Assembly (NCBI GenBank): GCA_003254925.1
Contig: QANZ01039468.1
Coordinates: 6,576-70,575 of the forward strand
Length of the DNA stretch: 64,000 nucleotides
Direction of reading: 5' to 3'
From: Chamaecrista fasciculata
Taxonomy: Eukaryota > Streptophyta > Magnoliopsida > Fabales > Fabaceae
Part shown: positions 1 to 10,883 of the stretch, one piece after another
Numbering within the stretch: position 1 is the stretch's first letter
Layout of the letters: every line of letters starts with the position of its first letter
Translations under genes and position numbers: made by a program
The notes under the pieces: generated by a model
What the model saw: only the letters and a program-made list of their open reading frames with translations
Database searches by the model: none
What the model was told of the DNA's origin: nothing

Positions 1-380
1 CATCCTCCTTTACCTTACCACTCCAAAAATCTCCTTTATTAACTTCCTCCTTTAGCACAAATTTCGAGGCAATCATTACTCATACCACTTTACTAACACC
101 AAAACAAACAAACAAAAACAACACTCATTTATACTCCTTTATTTTTACCATTTTTACCCCTATACAAATTTAAAATACCAATACTATTATTTCAATCCAC
201 CACAATCATTACATACCCTTTAAAATAATTTCACATCATAATTCCTCCTTTATCTCTCATTTTCCCAAACACAATTTACTAAAAACCTCCTTTATAACAC
301 AAATCCTTTACCTCTCCTTTATTACCTCCTCCATTCCTTTATCCTCCTTTAACTTAACTTTTAATCCAAACGCACCCTAA
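1..380 (-). mobile_element. Edge-truncated MITE-like element with no G on the plus strand
   Basis: On the minus strand this begins with GGGTGCGTTTGGATTAAAAG next to a TAA, the same layout as the TAA-flanked MITE at 35290-35540. It continues as a purine-rich sequence with many AAAGGAGG motifs. The plus strand has no G from 70 to 371. The other end lies outside the window. PIF/Harbinger-like assignment is inferred from the TIR and TAA only. Confidence 0.45.
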
Positions 381-2060
381 GTTTTCTCAACTTTTTTGGG
401 TCTGACTCCTTAATTTTTTTAAAAAATGTTTTATTTCTTTTTGGTCAAACTCGCTGCTAGAAGAAAAAAACTCATCTCTAGTTTAACAAAATCGATATCC
501 AGATTATTTTTCCATGATTCTGTAAGTTACTATCGAGTCGTCTTGAATTTTGGTTCAATTTTCAATTCAGCAAGTCCAAATAGGCTAGGATGATCAATTA
601 GCATTTACAAAAGCAATGACTAAAACCTCACAAAAACCTTGCAATTACCAAAAACAAACATAAAACACTTATACTGTTATACATGTATAAAACAAAGAAG
701 CTAAGATGATTGTGTTCCTTCTAACTAAGCTATGAAAAATTGTCCTCTAATACTAGGCCAAATTAAAGATGAATATAATTAACCTTGTCCCTTGCCCTGC
801 CAGAAATTCAAATGAGCTCTATGAGAAAAATTCACAAGTAGAGACTTGAGCACAGAGAAAGAGAAGCGAGAGGAGAGCTGAGGACTAAAAAATGAGAGTG
901 TGATTTAAAGCTAATTGCCTATAGGTGCTGCTGCCTCTGCTGCACAAACACTCACACTCACTGCATTCTCTCTCTTACTTTTATGTATATAAAGGCTGAG
1001 TTATGTATGTATATAAACTATAAAGGCTGATATGATGGGTATCGGTTCGTTAATTACAACAGTCTTGTTTTTCTTTTTACCAATGATATATCAATTATTA
1101 TAATACATACATGCATACATTATACATATAGCTAGAAAGGGATATAGCATGTATTTATCACTAGTGAAAGAGGGAATGCTACCTAGCTAGCGGTTCGTTA
1201 CAACTTACAACATTCTTTTTTTTTTTCCTTTCTACCAATCTCACGGGCTCTTGCATCTAGAGTTTCTAACAATCTCCATTAATATATATGAACTATTTAA
1301 TAGTTCAACTTTATAATTTTATTTTACGTCTATGTATGAATTATTTAATTACATTTATCTATATAGTTTTTTTTTACTTTGGAGTGTAATGTCTCATCAT
1401 CTATAATGTTTATTGGTCCACTGAGTAATTTAATTAGTTCTGTAACAACAGTTACAACACTAATTTATATATATACAAAGCAATAAGATGGATGCAAATG
1501 TGATTTTAACGAGTTACGAGTTATTTTTTCCACCCAATTATAAATGTTAGCAAATGAGGTCGAATCAAACTCAAAAGTAAGTTTATGACTAAAAAGTAAA
1601 AAATTATAAAAAAAAATTAGTCACAAACTTACTATCGAACCTAATTTGACCTTANGTTTAATTTTAAAAATTATATATATATATATATATTAAAGTACCA
1701 AAAAAAATTAATTTCTAAGTTTACAATACTAAAATAATAACTATAAGCCTTCAATACTTTCTCTAATCTCCAAGACTCCAATATATTTTAAAAAACACTA
1801 ACAATTGGCGTAATTTAAAAGGAGAATAAAACAAAAAAGAAAGTGATAATAAACTATAGATATAAATTATTAATTGCATAATGAAAATTCTTTCTCTAAT
1901 AAGTAAAAGAAAAAAATTGCTACGAAAATTATGACATTAATTGTGATTGAATAATAAAGTAATGACAGAGCCAAGCCACTTTTGAAATATTATTAAATAA
2001 AATAGAGTGCCTACTATAAACAAGTATCATGATGTGGCTTAGTGTTAAACAGTAGCACAT
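381..2060. other. AT-rich intergenic stretch, no gene seen
   Basis: No coding region is supported. It holds a 42-bp imperfect direct repeat starting with CGGTTCGTTA (about 1043-1085 and 1190-1240). It also has a weak foldback at about 1555-1655, whose arms share AGTAAGTTT and GACTAA, and an (AT)n microsatellite at about 1672-1690. One ambiguous base lies near 1655. Around 900-1000 the minus strand has a TATA-like motif followed by a GC-richer block that could be an untranslated leader, but no reading frame follows. Confidence 0.5.
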
Positions 2061-2275
2061 CTTTCCTCCTGCACCCGTGTTCGGTCCAGCGATCCGTTTC
2101 AGCCTTCACTTTCGTGCAAGGGGTCCGGTTCAACCTGGGTTATTAGCGAGGCTGGCTGCTTGCGGTTTATTGGTCAAATCGGCCCGGACCATTGGCCAAT
2201 TCACGGCTTTCGATTCCAACCGGCCGGTCCGGTCCAGGTCCCACATCATTGGTGGATTGAATGGTTCATGAAAAG
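2061..2275. other. GC-rich island of unknown nature
   Basis: A GC-rich block with repeated CCGG, CGGTCC and GGTCCGG words stands out from AT-rich surroundings. It contains a 64-codon open frame with no recognisable domain. Its word content resembles the CCGG-rich ends of the hAT-type elements at 18559 and 59436, so it may be a transposon end. No terminal repeat or target duplication was found. Confidence 0.3.
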
Positions 2276-3340
2276 TTGAGTTGCATGTAAAAAGTTGTCA
2301 TATATCATTTTGTGATTGAAAATATATATACTAAAATGTCAGATTTTCTGTTATCATATATGATTATCATGCATTACAAGTAAATCGAGATTGAAGTTTT
2401 TTTTTTTCTTTTTCCATTTAAGCATTTGGATTGACTTGGAGACACAACTCAAAAAAAAAAAAAAAAGATTAGGATTCATTTGTTGAATATATATATGACT
2501 GCTCTTACAAGCCCACCATACTTTATTTCTTGGAAAAGGAGTAGGGATCATGATAGCTAGTGATCAATTATAAGAGGCAGAATCAACAAGTGTCTAAATT
2601 GAATGATTAGAGATTTGATAACATAATTTAATAAATGAATGATTTCTCAATCATATATAAAGAAAGCACAAGTTTAGGATGCTATATATAGGAGATGGTT
2701 CTTTTCAAGAACTAGGCAATGATCAATGCTAATGTCTACAATATTGGCCATTTGGCCTTAAGTGAGTATAAAGCTTATGATACTCTTTCTTCTTTTGACT
2801 AATTTCTGATAAGATGGGAAAAAAAACAAGTCAAATGGGTCAAGAGATGAAATAGACTGTTAAAAAGTTGCAGGCTTCTTTTAATTAATGAGATATAATA
2901 AGGTGGAAAGTTTTTTCTGTTGTAGAGTTTGCTTTTCGTCTTTTATGTCTTGCCTTATTTAGACTTCAAAATAAGGAATGCCTTTGGATGCAGACTCCCT
3001 CCGAAAAACGTGTACAAAATAAAATAACATCCATATCAGAACTAGGACAATGTACTCTAATAAATAATTAATTATTTCATCTTAACGTAGACAGAGGTAC
3101 ATGCATTATATACACATATAACCTGGAGACAGAAAAGAGAGTAGTATGATCGCTAGGTATAGCTTCTGCTGCCTGTGCTGTGCTTCATTGTGTGCAGTGT
3201 CCAGACACAAACACTGCACTGCTTTTTGGCATTATCTTAGCTACATGATATGCATGTGTGTATAAATACTACATCATATGTATGCATGTTAATTTATTGC
3301 TTTTTCTTTTAGTAATTTTTTATTACTTTTTCCTTTTGTG
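2276..3340. other. AT-rich intergenic stretch, no gene seen
   Basis: Nothing coding is supported. A short hairpin-forming stretch lies near 3194-3222 (TGCAGTGT and ACACTGCA arms). It sits in a GC-richer block resembling the one near 915-965. Confidence 0.4.
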
Positions 3341-3479
3341 TTAATTTACTATTAGGACAAAGTGTAAATTTGGTCCCATTTTTTATTGAGTTTTCAATTT
3401 GGTCTTGTATATTTTTTTCTTGCACTTTTGGTCTCATATTTTTGCAAAATGTCCTAATTTGGTCCTGAAAACTACAAAG

Positions 3480-4041
3480 CTGGATTAGCATAAATCTAAC
3501 CTTGAGTTCACAGTAGAGAGGCAGTCTCCGGCTGCTTGAGGTCGTCGGATCCTGCAGATAAGAATGCACAGGGGGTTCCCTGCGATTCTCCTCCGATGCT
3601 TAAGTTAGAGAGAAGATCAGAGAATAATGGAGAATAGTCTTTTTTAGAGTGAGAGTCGTTACCTTTGAAAGGGCTCCCCCTTTTCCCTTTTATCCCCTTC
3701 CCTTTTGTCCCATGTTCGTACGAGGTCTCCCTGAGACGTTAGGGGTGTTCTCAGGATGTGTGGGGAAAAAGGGGGTTGGTGTAGCTTTCTGCTTTTGATG
3801 TGATAGCTATCACTGCCAAAGTACGGTGGGATGTCCAACCTTCCCTCCTGGTTGTCAGTGATAGCCAAGGGCGCTTTTCATTGTTTGGTCTGCGAGCAGG
3901 GGGCGTTTCGGTCCTTTTGCGTGTCCCTTTTGTCCTGTCACGTGCTTTCAGGGATCTTTGCATTTAATGCCAATATCTTGGCATTAAATGCTTGAGTGGG
4001 AGGGAACCTGCTTGGGTTGTCTCCTCGCCGAGTATCTCTCA
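3480..4041 (-). mobile_element. LTR-retrotransposon LTR fragment, minus orientation
   Basis: A GC-richer block unlike its surroundings has no long open frame. It resembles plant LTR regulatory and leader sequence, including the GATGCTTAAGTTAG word near 3596. It contains two perfect palindromes: 14-bp arms with a 4-bp loop at 3960-3991, and GTGATAGCTATCAC at 3800-3813. On the minus strand it would begin TGAGAGATACTC at 4041. The inner end is not defined, there is no second LTR and no internal coding region. Ty3-gypsy is a guess. Confidence 0.4.
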
Positions 4042-4200
4042 CTACAACAAAACTTAAGAATTTCTACTATCACTTTCTACCATTTACCTATTCATGTCAT
4101 CTAGGAGGATTTCTACTGCTTTTCAGTAGAAAAAAAAGGTCAAAAAAAGTTAGTGTCAGAAATACCTACCAATAGGCAGTAGAAAAATGTATATCTTTAA
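4040..4200 (+). mobile_element. CACTA (En/Spm-type) transposon end
   Basis: It starts with the diagnostic terminus CACTACAACAAAA. Subterminal copies of TTTCTAC or its complement GTAGAAA follow near 4059, 4074, 4109, 4125 and 4178, as expected for CACTA ends with repeated transposase-binding words. The opposite terminus (TTGTAGTG) was not found nearby, so this is a fragment or a very short relic. Confidence 0.55.
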
Positions 4201-4210
4201 GTAATACTTA

Positions 4211-4255
4211 TATATTATACAATTTTCAGCCAAAAAAAAATATATTATACAATTT
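4211..4255 (+). repeat. Ultra-short A-tailed insertion with 15-bp target duplication
   Basis: The insert 4226-4240 (TCAGCC plus nine A) lies between two identical 15-bp copies of TATATTATACAATTT (4211-4225, 4241-4255). The A tract abuts the downstream copy, as target-primed reverse transcription predicts. Confidence 0.6.
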
Positions 4256-4290
4256 GAGTGGTGGGTAGTGCATATGACGTGACTAGACAA

Positions 4291-4371
4291 CACTGTATTG
4301 AATTTGAATTAAAAAAAAAATCCAAATAAGTAACCCATTGGCACTGTATTGAATTTGAATTAAAAAAAAAA
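4291..4371 (+). repeat. Tandem duplication of about 51 bp
   Basis: The 30-bp string starting CACTGTATTGAATTTG and ending in an A run occurs at 4291-4320 and again at about 4342-4371. An N lies in the second A run. It could be a replication slip or an assembly artefact at the homopolymer. Confidence 0.6.
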
Positions 4372-4428
4372 NAGAAAACATTACTTGTTTACTGTAAGAA
4401 AAATAATATAAAGTACTCATCTCTTAGG

Positions 4429-4743
4429 CTATGATTCATGAGAGAAAATGAAATGAATGTGATGTATGTATACCAAATTAGTGTTGTGAAAAGCGTTCTT
4501 GAGAAAATGCCAGAGACAATCATCATCATTATTCTTTCTCTTATTATTCCACCAAAAAGTGGTGGTTCGATGATTGTAGTCAGCAACGGTGGATAATGCG
4601 GAAGACAAGAAAGTGGAATAAGTGGAAGGTTCAAAAGCATCCTCAACGGTGGTGGTGGTACCAGGTTTAAAACACCCACAACACAACTTGGTCTTCAATC
4701 CTCTGTTTTTGGACCTTGTCTTTGTAATACAATTAGACGCCAT
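4429..4743 (-). CDS. Small hypothetical plant protein, 104 aa
   Basis: A single uninterrupted frame starts at ATG 4743 (MASNCITKTRSKN) and ends at 4429. I do not recognise the family. The N-terminus is basic and followed by a CCGCF cysteine cluster (about residues 22-26). A Ser/Thr-rich middle contains STFLSSALSTVADYNH, then FWWNNKRKNNDDD and an aromatic, His-rich tail. There is no signal peptide or membrane helix. Upstream on the minus strand is a CT-rich leader typical of plant 5' UTRs. The open frame extends in phase upstream to 4929, but the MAS start fits plant context better. Composition looks more protein-like than chance, but without homology the call is moderate. It could also be a non-coding transcript or relic. 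Confidence 0.45.
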   Translation of the reverse strand: MASNCITKTRSKNRGLKTKLCCGCFKPGTTTTVEDAFEPSTYSTFLSSALSTVADYNHRTTTFWWNNKRKNNDDDCLWHFLKNAFHNTNLVYIHHIHFIFSHES

Positions 4744-6435
4744 TAGAGAAAAAGAAAGAAAGAAAGATTTGAAATTGATTGAGAGAGAGAGATAAAAAAA
4801 GAGAAGCGGTTGTTGGGTATAATGGAGAGGGTGACGACATGAAAATGAAATTGAAGAGAGTCTCTCTCGTCTTGAAAAGAAAACGTTGGACTTGTTCAGC
4901 GGAGAGAGAAACAGATTGTGGCGTTTCATTTTTAATTACTAATTACTGCTTGCCGCTTATTACTTTCTATTTCATTCCAATATGCTAATTTTGTGTGTGA
5001 CTATTAATTAAACTTTGAACTTTATATTGTATTTATTGGATTGTGAGACTATGTATTTAAATAGACCCATAAAACAAAAATGAAGATTTATAAAAAAAAA
5101 ATTAAATTGCTTCGCACAATTTCTTTTATATTACTTTTCAATTTAGTCATTCGCTGATAAAATTTCTTTCAATGTTATCCTTACTGTCATAATCATTTTT
5201 TTTAAAAAAGTTAATATTCTCTTAATTGAATTATTAAATTATTTTAAAAAATTAGATATAAAAGTGACATTGAAAAAAATGTTATCTTTGATGGACTAAT
5301 TTGACAATAATAATTTTTTAATGATTAAATTGTAAGTTACCATAACTCTCAAGAACTGAAATATAGTTTTTTTTTTATCTAAAAATAAATATTTACTATT
5401 TTGTAATATTTTTAAATTTAAATTTTGCATGCAAAATTTGTCATTGGCATTTTTTTGCCCAAGTTTCAAGGGGCTATTTGGTGTGGAGGTAAGTTTGTAC
5501 ATGACTATAGGTATCTTGTGCATGTATGACAAATTGACAATGAATGTTGATGCAGGAAATGATCAATGGTAACTGCACTAGGTAGCTTATGGTTTTAGTC
5601 TTTTAGACTTTTAGGTTAGGTGTTGATTTTAAAGAAGTATATTGGATATTGTTGGATTTGACATCATGATTGGGCCTACTAAAATCTAAAAGGGTATCAA
5701 ATAGCCAAACACAAGTTGTTCTATGCTGGTTCTATGGTATCAGGTGCTTAATGATGAATTTAAATTTGACAAAAAGGGTGGACTTCAAAATTAAAATGAT
5801 GTCAAACCCAAAGCTAGTATCCACTATCCAGGAGATATCAGAAATTAAGGTGTATAATTTATGAAAAAAAAAAAGTTGCCACAAAATTTTAAGGAAATTG
5901 AAAAAGCAATTTTTGTTTTTCAAAACATCTCTTAAAAAGGCCGGCAAGGCTCTTAAAATAAATTCTAAAAATTAATTTGATAGTTTATTTATTTATTTTT
6001 TATGACCACAAGATACCACTTATTTACAATTTAAGTAAGGGTTGATCTTTATTTAAGTCAAGAGGTCTCATAACGAGACTAAAAGTTTTGAGTACTTCTT
6101 TAATAAAACTTAAACTCAAGATCTTGTAATATATAGGTTAAAGTACTACCATTAATTAGCTATAACAATGAATGGTCATTATTTTGTTTAGCTAAAGCCC
6201 TTTGTATATCTATTGAAAAAAGGAACATAAGTAAGATTCTTGATATTTTTTGGATAAAGTTCCTTCTATTACAAATTTAATTTATATTCTTTGTTATTAA
6301 TATTGATTATGCATAAATTTTCGTCATATATAATATATTCACTAAAATAAATTATAACAAAAATATAAAAAAAAAATTAACTAATACAAGATTGAGACTT
6401 CTAGGCCAATGGTTTTGTGCAATGGTGAACTCTAA
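4744..6435. other. AT-rich intergenic stretch with degenerate repeat
   Basis: No gene is supported. At about 5128-5330 a degenerate inverted repeat (CAATTTAGTC paired with GACTAATTTG, plus TTTCTTTCAATGTTA inside) resembles a copy at about 44230-44470. Both are probably old MULE-like relics of one family. Confidence 0.35.
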
Positions 6436-6436
6436 T

Positions 6437-6484
6437 GACTAATCTAATGACCATCAAGAAGAAAAAAAAAAGACTAATCTAATG
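6437..6484 (+). repeat. Ultra-short A-tailed insertion with 13-bp target duplication
   Basis: The insert 6450-6471 (ACCATCAAGAAG plus ten A) is flanked by identical GACTAATCTAATG copies at 6437-6449 and 6472-6484. The A tract abuts the downstream copy. Confidence 0.55.
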
Positions 6485-6791
6485 GTTTTGTCAATTTGTG
6501 CTATGGGGGAATTCTAGGCCAATTGTGGACTCTAATGAAGTTTCTCGCAGTGAAAATGATGTGTCATAAAACACATACCCGTATCATAAGCCCATTCCAA
6601 ACAAATTTATTGGGCCCTGTATTTGATTTATCTAAAATACTAACTCCATCTAAATTCTTGTATTACAAATTATATTACGAAAGTTTATTGATTAAAACAA
6701 TTTATTATAGTGGAAGAAGGAAGAGAGAAACGGCATGAGGTAGTTAAATTGAAATAGACATTTGACGAATTTGCTTTGATGTATCTAGTGA

Positions 6792-7032
6792 GTCTATAAT
6801 GCAAAGTTTAATTCTTGACATGAGATGCAATGGGTCATGAGCCAATAAAATAATGACACGTGGAAGAGTTAGTTGTATGTAAGTAGTGGTGTGACTCCAT
6901 ACACAGTTGTGATTGGTTAAAAAATTTATTATTTTTTTAATTATTTTTTAGCATTAAATTATATCAATGGTTATAATTATGCCACATCAGCATTTGCATC
7001 CCATGTCAAGAATCAAACTTTGCATCTTAGAC
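6792..7032. mobile_element. MITE with about 40-bp inverted termini
   Basis: The left end contains GCAAAGTTTAATTCTTGACA. The right end contains its near-perfect inverted counterpart, with GTCAAGAATC and AAACTTTGCATC. The arms match over about 40 bp with few mismatches. The element is 241 bp, AT-rich inside and has no open frame. The target duplication is unclear, so the superfamily is undetermined. Confidence 0.55.
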
Positions 7033-8470
7033 TAACCCAAATATATAATAGGTAAAAGCACAATTATATCCCTGTAATTTAGGGTTAAGTTTTAATTTTG
7101 TCCCTTAAATGTTATTTGCTTCATTTGAATCTTTTAACTTTTAGAAATATATATATATATATATAATATACTAACTCCAAAATAATATATATTATTTATT
7201 ACTTATTAATAAGATATTTTAATTAATACCTTTTAAATGATGGGTTATTATTTATAAGAGTATTAATTTATCTAGGGGAGATATATGAATTTCTTATACT
7301 ATAATCTTTGAAAGGAATACAATTTAATTTTTTTAATCTATTTTATGTGATCTACTCAAAAATAAAAAAGTTACATCACAGGACAATTGAAGCGCACACA
7401 GAAACAGAGTGTCCCAATAAATAATCCAGGTTGGTTTACAAAAAACAAACCCCAAATGACCAAAACTATTGGCTTCAGTTTTGGAGGCTTCATTCCAAAG
7501 AGACAGAGAATCTGGAAATTAGAGTTGTTCCTCAGTTTTGCTCCTACATGTTGGTACATGTATGTAGAGAATTAGACCACATCCATTGAAACAGATTTAT
7601 TTTTTATATATATGTATGTTTTCTCCTTCTATGGTCTAGAGGAAAATTAATTCTAGCTAGATAAAAAACAATTTTGTTTAGTATATAGAAAACAAATAGT
7701 TAAAGTCTTCTCATCAATATTGATTCTAAGACTCAAGTTTAAATTCCTCAAATTAGAGCACTGAATACTTGTTAATTTGACAGACATAAATTTATTTAAG
7801 TCTATGAGATGTGGTTTTATTAAAGTCTATGCAATGAATTATCAGAACCGTTTATCTTTACCAATTTATATTTAAATATTTCAATGAACATTCCAGATTA
7901 TTCACTTTATAAATTTCAGGTTAAAATACATAATCTATTTTTTGGAATCTTACTTAATGCTTAAAAGTTAAAAGATTTTCTAAACTTCAAAAAAATCGAA
8001 AAAGAACTTCTAAATTTTTTATTTATGCAAAGAATTTCTTATATTAATATTTTTATTCAAAACATTATTTTATTTATATTTTATTAAATAAAATAATAAT
8101 TAGTTTTAGTTTCAGTCAATATCAAATGTAATAATGATAAAAAAAATTACAAAATTGTCTTTTAAAATTTTCATATATTTTCAACTTTGAACAATTTTGG
8201 TCCTAGATTTTCCAGAAATTTCCGCAGTCTTTCTAACTTGTGTCTTCATTAATTAAAAACTATAAAAAGTAGAAGACCCAAGAACCAGGAAATTGGCTGC
8301 AAACTCAAGTAAGTCGGCTTTAAATAATAATAACTATAATTCCTGGACCAAAACAAACTAACTTTAAATTATTCATTTATTAACTCGGTGCAGTGAGCTG
8401 GAAAATTAATGAAACAATTTAAAAATAGCAGCGGAATTCATAATTGTGACCCAAAACCGTTGGAGATTTT
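7033..8470. other. AT-rich intergenic stretch upstream of the wound-responsive genes
   Basis: No gene is supported. It contains AT microsatellite sequence near 7148-7165 and a half-MULE-like motif near 7060-7130 without a partner arm. Confidence 0.4.
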
Positions 8471-8528
8471 GCCCCTAGTTTTGCTTCGCTTCCTCTGGTT
8501 TCTCTCAAAACCACATCCATATATATAA
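8471..8528 (+). promoter_or_regulatory. Core promoter of the first wound-responsive gene
   Basis: A TATATATAA box lies at 8520-8528, about 127 nt before the ATG. Just upstream, 8471-8493 (core CTAGTTTTGC then CTTCC) closely matches 10685-10705 ahead of the second gene (core ATAGTTTTGC then CTTCC). This suggests a shared cis-element kept after tandem duplication. Confidence 0.5.
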
Positions 8529-8654
8529 CAACCCCCAAATCAACCATTTTCTTCATCAAACTAAACCATTCTCTCAATTTTTTTCCTAATTCCAAGTTGC
8601 TAATTGAATCTTCAATCAAGTTAAGCGATCGATCGAGGAATTGAATTAATTAAG

Positions 8655-8927
8655 ATGAGCGCAGCAGCAACGAGGGCTTGGATTGTGGCATCAAGCATTG
8701 GAGCCGTGGAGACTCTGAAGGATCAATTAGGGTTTTGCAGGTGGAACTACATTCTCAGATCTCTGCAACAACATGCCAAGAACGATCTCAGATCTTACAG
8801 TCAGGCCAAGAAATTGTCGGCGCCTTCTTCTGCGGCAGTTTCCAACAAGATCAAGAGGACCAAAGAGGAGCGAATGACCAAGCTCATGGATTTGAGCTGC
8901 TTCGGTCCTAATACTACACGATTCTGA
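8655..8927 (+). CDS. Wound-responsive family protein (DUF3774), copy 1
   Basis: An intronless 90-aa protein starts at ATG 8655 and stops at 8927. It matches the plant wound-induced DUF3774 family. The N-terminal hallmark RAWIVASSIGAVETLKDQ (about residues 7-24) is followed by the CRWNYILRSLQQH block (about 28-40), a basic variable middle, and a C-terminal LSCFGPNTTRF. Family members are small and often induced by wounding, hypoxia or stress; their biochemical role is not established. There is no signal peptide, and the hydrophobic N-terminal helix is short and amphipathic. The paralogue at 10884-11156 is in the same orientation 2 kb downstream. Both have intact frames, and differences concentrate in the middle linker, which suggests both are functional. 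Confidence 0.9.
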   Translation: MSAAATRAWIVASSIGAVETLKDQLGFCRWNYILRSLQQHAKNDLRSYSQAKKLSAPSSAAVSNKIKRTKEERMTKLMDLSCFGPNTTRF

Positions 8928-9145
8928 GATCTCACCGTCTAGTTTTGCAAATCAATATAATAATGGCTATATGATTCATTTGAGTTTTGATAAGAACAAG
9001 GCTTGTGTGTTCCTAGTAAATATTGTGTTTGTGTGGGTTCTATTGAGATATATAATATACTAATTAAAGTGTTTAATTAATCGATGGATTAGGATTTTTT
9101 GTTAGGTGGATTTTTCAGGTTGGGTATGTACTACTTACTATTACT

Positions 9146-9193
9146 ATGTAGTCTATCTAATTTTTTTTTTTGATAGAATGTAGTCTATCTAAT
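9146..9193 (-). repeat. Ultra-short T-tract insertion with 16-bp target duplication
   Basis: The insert 9162-9177 (T tract then GATAGA) lies between two identical copies of ATGTAGTCTATCTAAT (9146-9161, 9178-9193). Read on the minus strand it is TCTATC plus an A tract abutting the duplication, the same layout as the plus-strand cases. Confidence 0.6.
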
Positions 9194-10684
9194 GAAGCTG
9201 AATATGATTATTTATACCCACAAACTGCGTGGATTGATCCATTTGGTCCTTCTTGTTTTTGGTGCGTTTAATAGAATCAATAGAGTTATAGAAGGAAGTG
9301 GTCATCACTCATCACTTGACTCTTTTTTGGAAATTATAGTTTGAGGACACAAAAAGAAGTCTCCAATTACGTGATTCTAACCATCTGAGTGATCAACCAT
9401 AACACTCGATTAATAAATGAATAAGGGTATAATTTTTAACTTATCAAATAGTAAAAAATTGAATCAGTCTATTTTATTTGATCACAGAATCAGTCTCTAT
9501 GAATGGGGGCGAATACTCCCTCGCTCAACTGGGCCCTTTCAGGTTACTTTTGTAAATTTATCAAATGTTAAAATAATTACATAAATACTTCTATATTTGT
9601 TAAAGCAATTTTCACTTGAGAGTTTTTTTTATGGAATTTTCACTTGAGAGTTGAGATCCCTTTGTTTCGTGCCTCAATATTTTTTAAAAATTTTTTGTTG
9701 TCTAATTGTTAATTGATAATTTGATACCGCTAAGAGATTGATGAGTCGGCATGTGAGATGTATCATATATAATAAGTTTAAGTTTTAACAAAAAATGAAA
9801 ATTGCATAAAGAACTTGAATCAATGGCTTTTTGTCCAGAGAAATGATATTATACAAACCCAATAGACAAAATGCGGAAAGAAGATAGTGATTTTAATTTA
9901 TTTTTATTAATTTTTAAAATACTGATAAAATTTTCATTAGGATATTAAATAAATGACACCTCAATGTTACATTAATAAAAGAATATTTATTATATATATG
10001 TGGCACATCAATTTACTGAATTTAATAATATTTAAAAATTATTATTTTTAAAATATAAAATAAAATTATAATTTTAGTTTAATTATGCATATCATTGTTA
10101 TACAAAATTCAAATCAATTAATTATGTTTTAAAAAATGAGGTGACACAAAATAAGAAAGGCGCACATGAAGTTGGTTGGTCATGGTGTTGGTAAGATTCC
10201 AAGAGCTCACAAAAAGCAGTAGTTTTGGTTTCCACTTTCCAAAACCACACGCAATTGTGAAATGAATAGGGCCCAAAACAACTGGCTTTATTTTAGGAAC
10301 CGACCCTGGAAATTCGTTCCCACAAACTCAACTTGCAATTACCGATAAAAAAGGGTGATATTATCAATAGCTTGATTTTTTTTACACTTGACTCCTACGT
10401 AATTAGGTCAAACTTTTAAATTGATCCCAATTGTAAGAAATAGATTTTAAATTAGTCCTAAATATTTCACATGACTTCCTTTTTTATAAATTCAATCATT
10501 TAGGGAGTCTTACCTATTTTATTTTTTTACAGATTACTTATGAGACTATCATTTAACCTCAGTTCAGCTCTCATCACATGTAATTATTTTTTTAAAAAAA
10601 AGAATAACAAAAATACAATAGTTATTATACAAGTTTAGTACTTAGCAAAATGAATTAAAAAACTAGGCGGCAAAATCAATGACT
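9194..10684. other. AT-rich spacer between tandem genes
   Basis: No gene is supported. Apart from the short insertion at 9607-9652, I see only AT-rich sequence with no clear terminal repeats. Confidence 0.4.
9607..9652 (-). repeat. Ultra-short T-tract insertion with 18-bp target duplication
   Basis: The 10-bp insert 9625-9634 (TTTTTTATGG) separates two identical 18-bp copies of AATTTTCACTTGAGAGTT (9607-9624, 9635-9652). The T tract abuts the left copy, as expected for a minus-strand retroposition end. Confidence 0.6.
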
Positions 10685-10749
10685 GCCCATAGTTTTGCAG
10701 CTTCCTTTTTCTCTTGATTCATTCAGCCCACACACATGACATATATAAG
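10685..10749 (+). promoter_or_regulatory. Core promoter of the second wound-responsive gene
   Basis: TATATAAG lies at 10742-10749, about 135 nt before the ATG. The upstream block 10685-10705 is shared with the first gene (8471-8493). Confidence 0.5.
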
Positions 10750-10883
10750 GAAACCCTCACGTAGTCACGTATCTTGGCATCAAATCAACCCAAAGTCCCA
10801 AAATAAATTCTTCACTCATTCATTCCTCTCTTTACTTGTTGTACTCATAAATCATAATTGATTCATTCCAAAATTAAGCGAAT

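Noticed and set aside
2077-2271. A 64-codon open frame in the GC-rich island
   Set aside because: No motif, leader or homology is recognised. GC-rich DNA has fewer chance stops.
2700-2780. A stretch near 2739 (AATATTGGCCATTTGG) resembling part of a miR171 precursor
   Set aside because: The mature miR171 sequence and a matching opposite arm are absent, so there is no precursor hairpin.
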